Shown here piece by piece: positions 1 to 7,003 of a DNA stretch of 26,026 bases. The notes under the pieces are model-generated. The model was not told where the DNA came from. It saw only the letters and a list, made by a program, of their open reading frames with translations, and made no database searches. Source of the stretch: CAYWTS01 sp964461265 (GTDB lineage: Bacteria; Bacteroidota; Ignavibacteria; Tepidaquicellales; OLB5); contig CAYWTS010000030.1 of NCBI GenBank assembly GCA_964461265.1, positions 1 through 26,026 on the forward strand, in the 5' to 3' direction. How positions within the stretch are numbered: position 1 is the stretch's first letter; each line of letters begins with the position of its first letter. The position numbers and the translations under genes are program-made.

Positions 1-92
1 ACTTCATTGGGTTTGATATCGGGAACCGGAAAATCTTCGGTATATATTAATTTTTCTGTTCCTCCGTTTTCGTAAAGAATAATTGCTTTCAT
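1..92 (-). CDS. Zinc-type alcohol dehydrogenase / quinone oxidoreductase, N-terminus only
   Basis: Translating the minus strand from an ATG at 92 gives about 30 residues that run off the window edge: MKAIILYENGG, then ..LIYTEDFPVPDIKPNEV. This is the standard opening of medium-chain dehydrogenase/reductase proteins (MKA-hydrophobic beta strand, then a 'vP.P.p.pneV' strand of the GroES-like domain). Members are NAD(P)H-dependent alcohol dehydrogenases or quinone oxidoreductases in the cytoplasm. The cofactor and metal-binding parts lie outside the window, so zinc dependence and substrate cannot be judged. It is divergent from the histidine kinase at 197, and a Bacteroidota-type promoter lies just upstream. 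Confidence 0.72.
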   Translation of the reverse strand, partial: MKAIILYENGGTEKLIYTEDFPVPDIKPNE

Positions 93-113
93 ATATCTTC
101 ATTATTAAAGGTA

Positions 114-145
114 CAAAGTTACTCCGAAACTCTGAACTATTCAAC
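114..145 (-). promoter_or_regulatory. Putative Bacteroidota-type promoter for the dehydrogenase
   Basis: On the minus strand GTTG (145-142) is followed after 20 nt by TAACTTTG (121-114), an exact match to the -7 consensus TAnnTTTG of Bacteroidota primary sigma factors. The start codon lies 21 nt further on. The -33 element is only a partial match, so this is a sequence-based prediction. Confidence 0.4.
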
Positions 146-196
146 TCTTCTGCAAATTGCACTTCATTTGAAAATTGCTTCCATTATCTTTAAAAT

Positions 197-1081
197 ATGA
201 AGACAAAGAATAACAAGGGTTTATTCTGGATAATAATTCTATTAGCGTTAGTTTTTGTGGTAGATGCATATTACCAGCTATCGGAAACCCCAATACCTGT
301 ATGGCAGACTGAATGGTTCATGTGGCGGGTAATTGCTGTTCTTATCATTATAGCTGCTATGCTCAGTTATAAAATTTATGCATCAAATCAAAAAAGAAAA
401 AAAGAGTTCGATGACTACAAGGTACAGCTTCTCGAAAAACGCGACAGCGACTGGAAACTCATTGCCGGTGAGCTTCACGATTCTATCGGGCAAAACCTTA
501 GCGCTGCAAATATTTATCTTCTGCAAAATACAAATTCACTGCCCGATAATCTGCCTCAAAAAGAAAAGCTGAAAGATGTATCACGTTTGATTGTAGAAAC
601 ACTTGAAGAAGTAAGACGAATCTCATCGAAACTTTATCCCGGACAGGTAGAAAAACTTGGGCTGACTACAGCAATAAACTCATTGATAAACAGAACAGCA
701 GAATTTTCCAGTATTAATTTCCGGCAAAAAATTGATAACATCAATGACATTTTCCAGAAAGAAAATGAGGTAAGCTTTTACAGGATTTTGCAGGAACTAA
801 TTAACAATATCGTAAAACATTCCGGTGCCACAGAAGCTTTAATTGACATTACAAGAACAATAGCTTTTCTATCGGTCAGGATAGAAGATAACGGCACAGG
901 GTTTGATATGAAAAAATTTATAAGCTCCGAATCTTCTCGTTTCGGATACGGCTTGATAAACATCGAAGAACGTATAAAGATGCTTGGCGCTGATATGAAC
1001 ATAAATTCCGAACCCGGGAAAGGTACTGTTATTGAAATTAAAATTCCTATACTAAAGAGAAAATCCGGGAGTAAAATATGA
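197..1081 (+). CDS. NarL-family sensor histidine kinase (HisKA_3 type)
   Basis: The 294-residue protein has two membrane segments (about 8-25 and 43-62) separated by a short loop of about 18 residues, so there is no sizeable extracytoplasmic sensor domain. A coiled linker leads to the HisKA_3 dimerisation domain with the phospho-acceptor His94 in GELHDSIGQN. The HATPase_c domain follows: N-box around Asn203/Asn204 (QELINNIVKHS), G1 box DNGTGFD at 231-237, G2 box GYGLINIEERI from 250, and SEPGKGT at 271-277. Kinases of this class phosphorylate LuxR-type regulators, and the next gene encodes one; stop and start overlap as ATGA, implying translational coupling. The stimulus is unknown and may arise in the membrane. 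No Shine-Dalgarno is visible before the ATG. Confidence 0.93.
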   Translation: MKTKNNKGLFWIIILLALVFVVDAYYQLSETPIPVWQTEWFMWRVIAVLIIIAAMLSYKIYASNQKRKKEFDDYKVQLLEKRDSDWKLIAGELHDSIGQNLSAANIYLLQNTNSLPDNLPQKEKLKDVSRLIVETLEEVRRISSKLYPGQVEKLGLTTAINSLINRTAEFSSINFRQKIDNINDIFQKENEVSFYRILQELINNIVKHSGATEALIDITRTIAFLSVRIEDNGTGFDMKKFISSESSRFGYGLINIEERIKMLGADMNINSEPGKGTVIEIKIPILKRKSGSKI

Positions 1082-1725
1082 ATGATATCTCCATACTGAT
1101 TGCAGATGACCATCACATTTTCAGAAAAGGTGTAATAAGCATTTGCAGCGGTGATGAAAGTATAAATATTGCGGGGGAAGCATCTAATGGTTCTGAGGCA
1201 TATACGCTTATCACTAAGCTTAAACCGGATATCGCCTTGCTTGATATCGATATGCCGGGCATGAATGGTCTTGAAGTTGCAAAAAAAATAAGAAATGACG
1301 GTATAAAGACAAAAATTGTTATTCTAACCATCTATAAAGACAAAGCTTATTTTGACGAAGCAATGAACCTGGATATTAAAGCATATGTTTTAAAAGATAA
1401 CATTGCCAATGACCTGGTCGATTGTATTAAACAGGTAGCCGATGGTGATTACTACATCAGTCCTTCAATTTCCGGTTACTTAATCAAGAGCAGAAAAATT
1501 AAATCTGCGGGTGGTGAGCTCGATAAGCTTACTTCTGCTGAAATTGAAGTATTAAAACGTATTGCCGAAAATAAGACAAGCAGGCAGATTGCTGAGGAAC
1601 TTTTCCGCAGTATCCGCACAATAGAAAACCATAGGAATAATATCATTAGCAAGCTCTCGCTAAAAGGACCCCACGCACTGCTGATATTTGCACTTGAGTA
1701 TAAGATAGAACTTCTTAAATATTAA
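1078..1725 (+). CDS. LuxR/NarL-family response regulator
   Basis: The 215-residue protein has an N-terminal receiver domain with acidic pair Asp10/Asp11, phospho-acceptor Asp56 (LLDIDMPGMNG), Thr84 and Lys106 (YVLKD). The C-terminal LuxR-type helix-turn-helix spans about 148-205, containing LTSAEIEVLKRIAENKTSRQ and the recognition helix region RSIRTIENHRNNI. It is the cognate partner of the kinase encoded immediately upstream, with which it overlaps by 4 nt. Phosphorylation should promote DNA binding. No target genes can be inferred; the next gene downstream (1913) is separated by about 190 nt and has its own ribosome binding site. Confidence 0.94.
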   Translation: MNDISILIADDHHIFRKGVISICSGDESINIAGEASNGSEAYTLITKLKPDIALLDIDMPGMNGLEVAKKIRNDGIKTKIVILTIYKDKAYFDEAMNLDIKAYVLKDNIANDLVDCIKQVADGDYYISPSISGYLIKSRKIKSAGGELDKLTSAEIEVLKRIAENKTSRQIAEELFRSIRTIENHRNNIISKLSLKGPHALLIFALEYKIELLKY

Positions 1726-1899
1726 TACTGATTTTTCAAACCTGAGAGATTTTTAACGAAGCCATCCTGCCAACTGGCTGTGAAAACCTGTCAGTTTATT
1801 TTATTTCCTGCAAAAAATAAGTAGAACTACTTAGATAAAACAAGTATAATCACTGATTTACCTCTGGTTCTTATTATTTTATTTTTACAATAAAAGTAT

Positions 1900-1905
1900 G
1901 GAGGT
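1900..1905 (+). promoter_or_regulatory. Ribosome binding site deciding the start at 1913
   Basis: A perfect GGAGGT lies 7 nt upstream of the ATG at 1913. It overlaps the in-frame upstream ATG at 1898, which therefore cannot use it. Strong Shine-Dalgarno sequences are uncommon in this window, so this one is informative. Confidence 0.7.
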
Positions 1906-1912
1906 AAATAAA

Positions 1913-2809
1913 ATGAATAAAAAACATGATGTTAAATTCATTATCTACCAGTCGCTATACATTTTTGTGGTATGTGTTATAGCAATTAAAGGAGCAAATA
2001 TAGATTTAACAAAAGTTATTGATGATAACGGTATCGTAATACAAACCGGCTGGGCTTACGTAGATACTGCAAACAATAAAGTTATTTCAAAAACAGACCC
2101 ACGTATATTAATTGACACTTCGTTATTCGTGTTTATGACAAAAGAAAAATATGAAAACTTACCGATAGATAACCGGCCGCCTTTGGCTACTTTAACGGGC
2201 AGTTTTAGCTCAGGACCATATGAAGAACCGCCAATAAAAGATGAAAAAAAAGATGATCCGGCAATAGAAAAAAAGATACAGGATGAAATAGTTTTGGGAG
2301 AGTTAGACCTGTACAAATATCATGACAATGTAATAAATAACAGGGGGAATTCACCAATTATTGTGAAAGGCATAACGATACAGCCGCATACGGCAGCAAC
2401 GGTTCGTTTAGAGGGTGAAAGTTCCGTTATTATTAGTTCGGGTTCATTAAACAAAACCCAGAGTGTAAAAGAAAACAAAAAACCTCAGTTAAACTGGCAA
2501 AGACTCACTGCTATGGATGAAAATACCAAAGTTTCCGGCTTACAGCGGACAACCTGCTACCGCTTAACTATAAACGATGACTTCCCCGAACAGCTTGAAG
2601 TGAAAATTACGGGTCCTGTGACATGGAAAAAAGTATCTGAAAATGTTTATGATATTACTATGAATGCATTCGGTTCAAGAACTGCATTTGATAATTATAT
2701 AGAAAACAAAGAATCTCCGTACCAGCTGGGATTTAATGTAACAGTGAAGGATAAAATTGCACCGCACAGCATAACCGGTCAGCAAAGCTTTGTGTTCGGT
2801 GAGTGGTAA
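1913..2809 (+). CDS. Membrane-anchored protein of unknown function
   Basis: I do not recognise this family. The start at 1913 is chosen over the ATG at 1898 because GGAGGT (1900-1905) sits 7 nt before it, giving 298 residues. A hydrophobic segment at about 9-27 (FIIYQSLYIFVVCVIAI) would anchor the N-terminus in the membrane or serve as an uncleaved signal. The rest is soluble and rich in beta-type sequence: a Pro/Lys/Asp-rich linker near 103-125 and a C-terminal part containing LEVKITGPVTWKKV that looks like an Ig-like or barrel domain. A membrane anchor followed by a large extracytoplasmic beta region recalls GldM-type proteins in outline only; I see no diagnostic motif. It is monocistronic and convergent with the gene ending at 2926. 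Confidence 0.8.
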   Translation: MNKKHDVKFIIYQSLYIFVVCVIAIKGANIDLTKVIDDNGIVIQTGWAYVDTANNKVISKTDPRILIDTSLFVFMTKEKYENLPIDNRPPLATLTGSFSSGPYEEPPIKDEKKDDPAIEKKIQDEIVLGELDLYKYHDNVINNRGNSPIIVKGITIQPHTAATVRLEGESSVIISSGSLNKTQSVKENKKPQLNWQRLTAMDENTKVSGLQRTTCYRLTINDDFPEQLEVKITGPVTWKKVSENVYDITMNAFGSRTAFDNYIENKESPYQLGFNVTVKDKIAPHSITGQQSFVFGEW

Positions 2810-2918
2810 ATTTTTTCACCAACGGTATTAAAGACGCCACACTTAGAACAATTAGTTCATTGAGAATTTATAATTCACGTTTTTACCGTTTTATATAACT
2901 CAGTGCACTAAGTGGAGA

Positions 2919-2940
2919 ATTGAAATTATGGAATTTCAAT
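2919..2940. terminator. Hairpin spanning the stop codon of the metallo-hydrolase gene
   Basis: ATTGAAATT (2919-2927), loop ATGG, AATTTCAAT (2932-2940) form a perfect 9-bp stem across the 3' end of the minus-strand gene. It lies in the convergent gap with the gene ending at 2809 and could stabilise or end transcripts from either side. No long U-run follows, so a canonical intrinsic terminator is not shown. Confidence 0.3.
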
Positions 2941-3711
2941 AATAAGCCCATCGTAAGCAAGTTCTATATTTTCAGGTAGCTGCTCATTGGCTTCATCGTG
3001 GAGCACGTCGTGGGTCATGTGGGTAAAGTAGGTCATTTTAGGTTTTAGCTTTTGTGCAATTTCAACCGATTCATCAATCGAAAAATGTGTCTCGTGTTTG
3101 CGGTAACGCAAAGCGTCAATTATCATAACATCAAGATTGCGTAACTTCTCAAATTCGTTTTCAGGTATCATGTTACAATCGGTTAAGTATGCAAAACCGC
3201 CTATACGATAACCAAAAACACGAGTAGGCCCGTGGTAGTATTCAATAGGTATAATGTTAATACCTTTATATGAAAATTTATCAAGCGTAATTGCATGCAA
3301 AGTAATGTTAGGAATTCCGCCTCCTTTATAAGTATTGGGGTCAAATATATAACTGAATGTAGCTTTTATTTTGTTTAGGGTGTCTTCGTTGCCAAATACA
3401 TCAACAGCTTTCCAGTTAAGCTGGTTTATCTGCCGTATATCATCAAGACCCATAATATGGTCAACATGTGCATGTGTGTAAATAATAGCATCGACCTTAC
3501 TAAAATTGTTTACCAGCATCTGCTGGCGGAAATCTGGAGATGTGTCAATCAAAAGAAAAACAGGTTTTTTGTTTTCAGGAGAGGTTGTTTCAATATATAC
3601 CGAAACACGCAGCCGTTTATCTTTTGGGTTTGTTGAGACACATGTTGGGCAACTGCATCCTATAATCGGAACTCCTTGAGAAGTGCCGCTTCCTAGAACT
3701 GTTATTTTCAC
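2926..3711 (-). CDS. MBL-fold metallo-hydrolase, PhnP-like
   Basis: The 261-residue protein is a full-length metallo-beta-lactamase-fold hydrolase. Metal ligands are visible: HAHVDH at 80-85 (His80, His82, Asp84, His85), His160 (YYHGP), Asp178 (LTDCN) and His231/His234 (THMTHD). N-terminal GCSCPTC (Cys19, Cys21, Cys24) matches the structural zinc site of PhnP (phosphoribosyl 1,2-cyclic phosphate phosphodiesterase). No other C-P lyase genes occur here, so the PhnP reaction is not implied; a cyclic phosphodiester or related ester substrate is likely. The start codon is GTG (3711-3709), overlapping the TGA of the preceding gene as GTGA, so the two are translationally coupled. Confidence 0.88.
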   Translation of the reverse strand: MKITVLGSGTSQGVPIIGCSCPTCVSTNPKDKRLRVSVYIETTSPENKKPVFLLIDTSPDFRQQMLVNNFSKVDAIIYTHAHVDHIMGLDDIRQINQLNWKAVDVFGNEDTLNKIKATFSYIFDPNTYKGGGIPNITLHAITLDKFSYKGINIIPIEYYHGPTRVFGYRIGGFAYLTDCNMIPENEFEKLRNLDVMIIDALRYRKHETHFSIDESVEIAQKLKPKMTYFTHMTHDVLHDEANEQLPENIELAYDGLIIEIP

Positions 3712-4028
3712 TGTGAACTTTCCAATTCTATTTCGTCAGATTTATCTTTTGAAGATGCTTCCTTATAAATAAGTTCCCTGATATGAGGTTTTATGAATAT
3801 CTCTTCCAAATCAAACTGGTTCAGGTTTCTGGCAATTGTGGAAATTCTTTTTTCAATATCAAACCGTGAATTAATAACGAACAACTTGTCTTCTTTTATT
3901 ATACAATGTCCACCTCTGAAATTTCCTTTTTCATACCTGAGCCTGTAACCAAGACGTTGGATAACTTCTTCAAGTTCAAGAAGGGTTTGTTTTATCTCCG
4001 GGTCAACCTGTTTCTTTTTCTTTATCAT
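3708..4028 (-). CDS. Small conserved-looking hypothetical protein
   Basis: The 106-residue soluble protein is of unknown function. It has a Lys-rich start (MIKKKKQ), a predicted helix (about 10-27), a short beta region with YRLRYEKGNFRGGHCIIKED, and a C-terminal helical part ending in an acidic tail. It has no membrane segment or signal peptide, and I see no known motif; RGGHC at about 38-42 is the most distinctive stretch. It overlaps the upstream membrane-protein gene by 26 nt and the downstream PhnP-like gene by 4 nt. It is therefore clearly a coding unit within a three-gene operon, and probably works with or near the hydrolase. Confidence 0.75.
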   Translation of the reverse strand: MIKKKKQVDPEIKQTLLELEEVIQRLGYRLRYEKGNFRGGHCIIKEDKLFVINSRFDIEKRISTIARNLNQFDLEEIFIKPHIRELIYKEASSKDKSDEIELESSQ

Positions 4029-4548
4029 CCTGTACTTTCCTTAAAGGCTTAAAAATTACAAGCCCGATGATAGTATAATAACATAACAAGGCTATTACGG
4101 GAATACCGCTTAATCCTCCAAGTCTTTCTCCGAATATCTCAAGAAGCATATCGTGGTTAGGCGGATTAGAATAAAACAGCAGAATAAACTTGAAATCAAG
4201 AAAATAAGTATAAACCTCCACTGGGACAAATATAAAAAATAAAACAACACTCATTAACAGCCATCCGTTTTCTTTCATTTTTAGCTTTGTGGTTGCCAGA
4301 AACCAGATTGCTGCAACCAATACAACCAAATAACCGCTCATAACTACTATTGACGAGTTAGCTATTATCTGGAACAATGTATTTTCCCTGTCAGGTGGAA
4401 TAGAGGTTCGGAATTTAAACTGGTCATATACTAATAGCTCGTTTCCAACCAAAGCACGGATATTAATGCCGCCAAGCCAGAAAATAGCGGCAACAATCAG
4501 TAAAAATAAGGCTATTTTATTCGATCTCGATTGGGTGTGCTGAACCAT
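4003..4548 (-). CDS. Polytopic membrane protein of unknown function
   Basis: The 181-residue protein has about four hydrophobic segments (roughly 11-31, 63-85, 96-116, 147-167) and a charged C-terminal tail (RKVQDDKEKETG). I do not recognise the family. The first hydrophobic segment is followed by about 30 polar residues containing YDQFKFRTSIPPDREN, probably exposed on one membrane face. The start is placed at the ATG at 4548 (MVQHTQ); an in-frame TTG at 4557 falls inside the predicted -7 promoter element and so is unlikely. It is the first gene of an overlapping three-gene operon with the small hypothetical and the PhnP-like hydrolase. Confidence 0.75.
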   Translation of the reverse strand: MVQHTQSRSNKIALFLLIVAAIFWLGGINIRALVGNELLVYDQFKFRTSIPPDRENTLFQIIANSSIVVMSGYLVVLVAAIWFLATTKLKMKENGWLLMSVVLFFIFVPVEVYTYFLDFKFILLFYSNPPNHDMLLEIFGERLGGLSGIPVIALLCYYTIIGLVIFKPLRKVQDDKEKETG

Positions 4549-4554
4549 ATTATA

Positions 4555-4586
4555 CAAAATTACCGATTATAAAAAACCCTTACAAT
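4555..4586 (-). promoter_or_regulatory. Putative Bacteroidota-type promoter of the three-gene operon
   Basis: On the minus strand ATTG (4586-4583) is followed after 20 nt by TAATTTTG (4562-4555), an exact TAnnTTTG match. The ATG at 4548 begins only 6 nt after this element, so the transcript would have almost no leader. Confidence 0.45.
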
Positions 4587-4611
4587 CCACAAAAAATACC
4601 TAAAATATTAA

Positions 4612-5067
4612 TCGTTTTCAGTTGGAGTTTTTAAAGGGTTTTACTACGATAAACAATTTTTCAAGTTTAATTCACCTTACATTCTATCTGGTATAATTAT
4701 ACCTGTGTATCAGTATAACGAAAGACATAACTGAGTATTTGGCGACAGGTCTATTATAGCTGTTAAACAAATAAGCTCCGGAATACCGGAATCATTTACA
4801 CTTGAACAGAACTTTCCGAACCCCTTTAAACCTGTTACAAAAATAAAATTTGACCTGCCTATTGTAGCGAACGGTCGAGACCGTTCTGAAATTCTATCCA
4901 TTTACTATATTCTTTGCAGGGAAATAACTACACTCTTTAACGAACCCTTAAAACCCGGAACTTATGAAATTGAATTTGGGGGCACAAATTACCCTACTGG
5001 TAGATATTACTATTTCTTAATTAAAGGTGACTACAGAGAATCAAAGAAGACGATACTGATTAAATAA
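4612..5067 (+). pseudogene. Remnant of a secreted protein with a type IX (Por) C-terminal sorting domain
   Basis: One frame reads through 4612-5067 with a single TGA at 4732-4734 and no convincing start codon. After the TGA it encodes about 110 residues ending at TAA 5065-5067. They contain SFTLEQNFPNPF followed by KPVTKIKFDLP, then LKPGTYEIEFGGTNYPTG and a final KKTILIK, the hallmark of the type A sorting domain that directs proteins to type IX secretion in FCB bacteria. Some conserved positions are altered: PFK instead of PFN, and YYILCRE where YDxLGRE is usual. The stretch before the stop (GFYYDKQFFKF..) has no recognisable domain. Loss of the cargo part, the in-frame stop and the drifted motif point to a decayed gene. 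A MITE-like element begins 41 nt after the stop. Confidence 0.75.
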
Positions 5068-5108
5068 TTGATTTTTAGTGTTTTTGAAGTACTAAAATAC
5101 AATAAGGA

Positions 5109-5257
5109 GGCTGTCTCAAAAGGCAATTTTCTTGCAAAAAAACTGTAACCGAAACTTTCATAGTTGCGATAATGCAAGAAAATTGCGACGAAGCTATCCA
5201 CGTAAGTGGTGGCTTTCGCCAAAAGACTAAGGATACAAAAACACTTTTGAGACAGCC
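5109..5257. mobile_element. MITE-like element, copy 1 (149 bp)
   Basis: It is bounded by perfect 14-bp terminal inverted repeats: GGCTGTCTCAAAAG at 5109-5122 and CTTTTGAGACAGCC at 5244-5257. Inside the left half a second perfect inverted repeat, GCAATTTTCTTGCA (5123-5136) and TGCAAGAAAATTGC (5173-5186), forms a long hairpin. The right half adds a small nested stem (CCAC/GTGG inside CGAAGC/GCTTTCG, 5189-5218). It has no coding capacity. A second copy in the same orientation at 24172-24296 shares both ends and the internal hairpin. It is probably a non-autonomous relative of an insertion sequence; no target-site duplication is obvious. Confidence 0.8.
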
Positions 5258-5289
5258 CCCTTTTGCATAATGGATAATGTAAAAACTTC

Positions 5290-5610
5290 CTATGCGGTTT
5301 TTATATTAGACGCTTCAGCAGGTTTAACTTCTTCGGATTGAACCGTTTCTTTACCCTCTGCTTTTTTCCTTGAACGTTTTAAAATACCATAAGGTATAAC
5401 TACGCAATACCCGAGAACAAGTAGTATCGGTGCAACAACCGTCGGTAAAAATCCGTCAACGGAATTTTGCGACATAAAAATATATCCTATAACCAATAGA
5501 AGTATCCCGATACCGATAATAATAAAATTTTCCCTTTCAAGAGGAAATGGTTGCTCCTTCTTGGGTTTTTGAAAAATTTTCTTTTGTTTTGAAACTGGTT
5601 TTGCTGCCAT
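5290..5610 (-). CDS. DUF3098-like small membrane protein
   Basis: The 106-residue protein has a basic N-terminus (KPVSKQKKIFQKPKKEQ), two membrane segments (about 29-45 and 58-74) and a charged C-terminal tail. The core FPLERENFIIIGIGILLLVI, followed by GYIFMS and VVAPILLVLGY, matches the layout of DUF3098, a family found mainly in Bacteroidota and allies. Its function is unknown. In relatives known to me it has two helices joined by a short polar loop, as here. It is the last gene of the tonB run, 14 nt after the M20 peptidase gene. The MITE-like copy 1 lies just beyond its 3' end and may fold as a terminator. Confidence 0.72.
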   Translation of the reverse strand: MAAKPVSKQKKIFQKPKKEQPFPLERENFIIIGIGILLLVIGYIFMSQNSVDGFLPTVVAPILLVLGYCVVIPYGILKRSRKKAEGKETVQSEEVKPAEASNIKTA

Positions 5611-5624
5611 AGATTTTTTATGTT

Positions 5625-6995
5625 TTAAACTTTTGCAAGTTCATTATAATATATTGCTGAAGTAATAATTCCTTTTTGAAAATTGTCTAAATTCAGGTGC
5701 TCATTAGGTGAATGTGCATTCTCGTCAGGTAAACCGAAACCCAGTAAAACCGACTGGACATTCAGTAATTCTTCAAATATTACAACAATCGGTATGGAAC
5801 CGCCTTCTCTTATGAACACAGGTTCCTTTCCAAATGCCTGCTTTAATGCATTGGCAGCAGCTTTCACCCATTTGCTATCCGTTGGTGTTAAAGCAGGTTT
5901 ACCATGATGCAGTCCTTTAACCTTTACCTTTACAGTTTTGGGAGCAATCTTACTAATATAATCCCTGAATTGCTTTTCAATCTTATCCGGCTGCTGATTG
6001 TGAACAAGTCTCATGCTTATTTTGGCATAAGCTTTAGAGGGTATTACTGTTTTTGCACCCTCCCCGGTGAATCCGCCCCATATCCCATTGCAGTCAAGAG
6101 TTGGCCTGGCCCATAACCTTTCAAGAGTCGTAAATCCTTCTTCTCCATATAATTTGTCAACTTCGAGGCTATTCATATAGTCTTTATCACTGAAAGGAAG
6201 TTTAGCAATTTCAGCTTTCTCTTTTTTCGTAAGCGGAAGAACATCGTCGTAAAATCCATCTATCAAAATCCTTCCTCTATTGTCTTTCAAAGCTGCAATA
6301 ATTTTTGCAAGTGCATTAATAGGGTTTTTTACACTTCCGCCAAACTGCCCGGAGTGAAGGTCTCGGTTAGGTCCTGTGACTTCAATTTCCATATAACACA
6401 ATCCGCGAAGAGCATAACCTATTGAAGGATGCTCCTTATCATACATCGCTGTATCCGAAATCACAACTTGATCACATTTCAATAAATCTCTTTGTTTGAC
6501 TATAAATTCACCAAGGTTAAAGCTTCCAATTTCTTCCTCACCCTCTATTACCAGTTTAATATTAACAGGCAACTTTCCTGTATTCTTAAGATGCGCTTCA
6601 ATTGCCTTAAAGTGAATGAATATCTGTCCTTTATCATCTGCTGCACCTCTTGCATAAATATTTTCACCAGCAATAGCCGGTTCAAAAGGCGGATTTGTCC
6701 ATAAATTAAGAGGCTCAACCGGCTGCACATCATAATGACCGTATATAAGTATAGTGGGTTTATCTTTTCCGGCATTAAGCCAGTCGGCATAAACAACAGG
6801 GTGTCCGTTCGTTGGATAAATTTTGGCATTTTCAAGCCCGATATTTTCAAGATGCTCTTTAATATGATCAGCACATTCGATAATATCCTTGTTATTTTCA
6901 GGATTTGTGCTAATGCTTGGATATCGGAGCAATTCTTTTAACTCATCTATATATCTGTATTTGTTATATTCAATAAAATCAAGAACTTTTTTCAT
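5625..6995 (-). CDS. M20-family dipeptidase / peptidase
   Basis: The 456-residue protein has the normal length for the carnosinase-like branch of M20 zinc peptidases, which cleave dipeptides in the cytoplasm. The di-zinc site is complete: His87 and Asp89 (YGHYDVQP), bridging Asp120/121 (GAADDKG), catalytic Glu154 and ligand Glu155 in EGEEEIGS, Asp181 (ISDTAMYD) and His428 (ENAHSPNE). The dimerisation domain inserts after DLHSGQFGG (about 222-230). There is no signal peptide. It sits 8 nt after the TPR gene, and GGGAAA at that gene's end could serve as its ribosome binding site. The exact substrate cannot be read from sequence; an amidohydrolase acting on acyl-amino acids is the alternative. 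Confidence 0.92.
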   Translation of the reverse strand: MKKVLDFIEYNKYRYIDELKELLRYPSISTNPENNKDIIECADHIKEHLENIGLENAKIYPTNGHPVVYADWLNAGKDKPTILIYGHYDVQPVEPLNLWTNPPFEPAIAGENIYARGAADDKGQIFIHFKAIEAHLKNTGKLPVNIKLVIEGEEEIGSFNLGEFIVKQRDLLKCDQVVISDTAMYDKEHPSIGYALRGLCYMEIEVTGPNRDLHSGQFGGSVKNPINALAKIIAALKDNRGRILIDGFYDDVLPLTKKEKAEIAKLPFSDKDYMNSLEVDKLYGEEGFTTLERLWARPTLDCNGIWGGFTGEGAKTVIPSKAYAKISMRLVHNQQPDKIEKQFRDYISKIAPKTVKVKVKGLHHGKPALTPTDSKWVKAAANALKQAFGKEPVFIREGGSIPIVVIFEELLNVQSVLLGFGLPDENAHSPNEHLNLDNFQKGIITSAIYYNELAKV

Positions 6996-7003
6996 CTGAT
7001 TCT

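Noticed and set aside
1726..1897. Terminator after the response regulator (AACTGG..CAGTT at about 1771-1795)
   Set aside because: Only 4-5 bp pair convincingly, with a mismatched inner stem; too weak to call.
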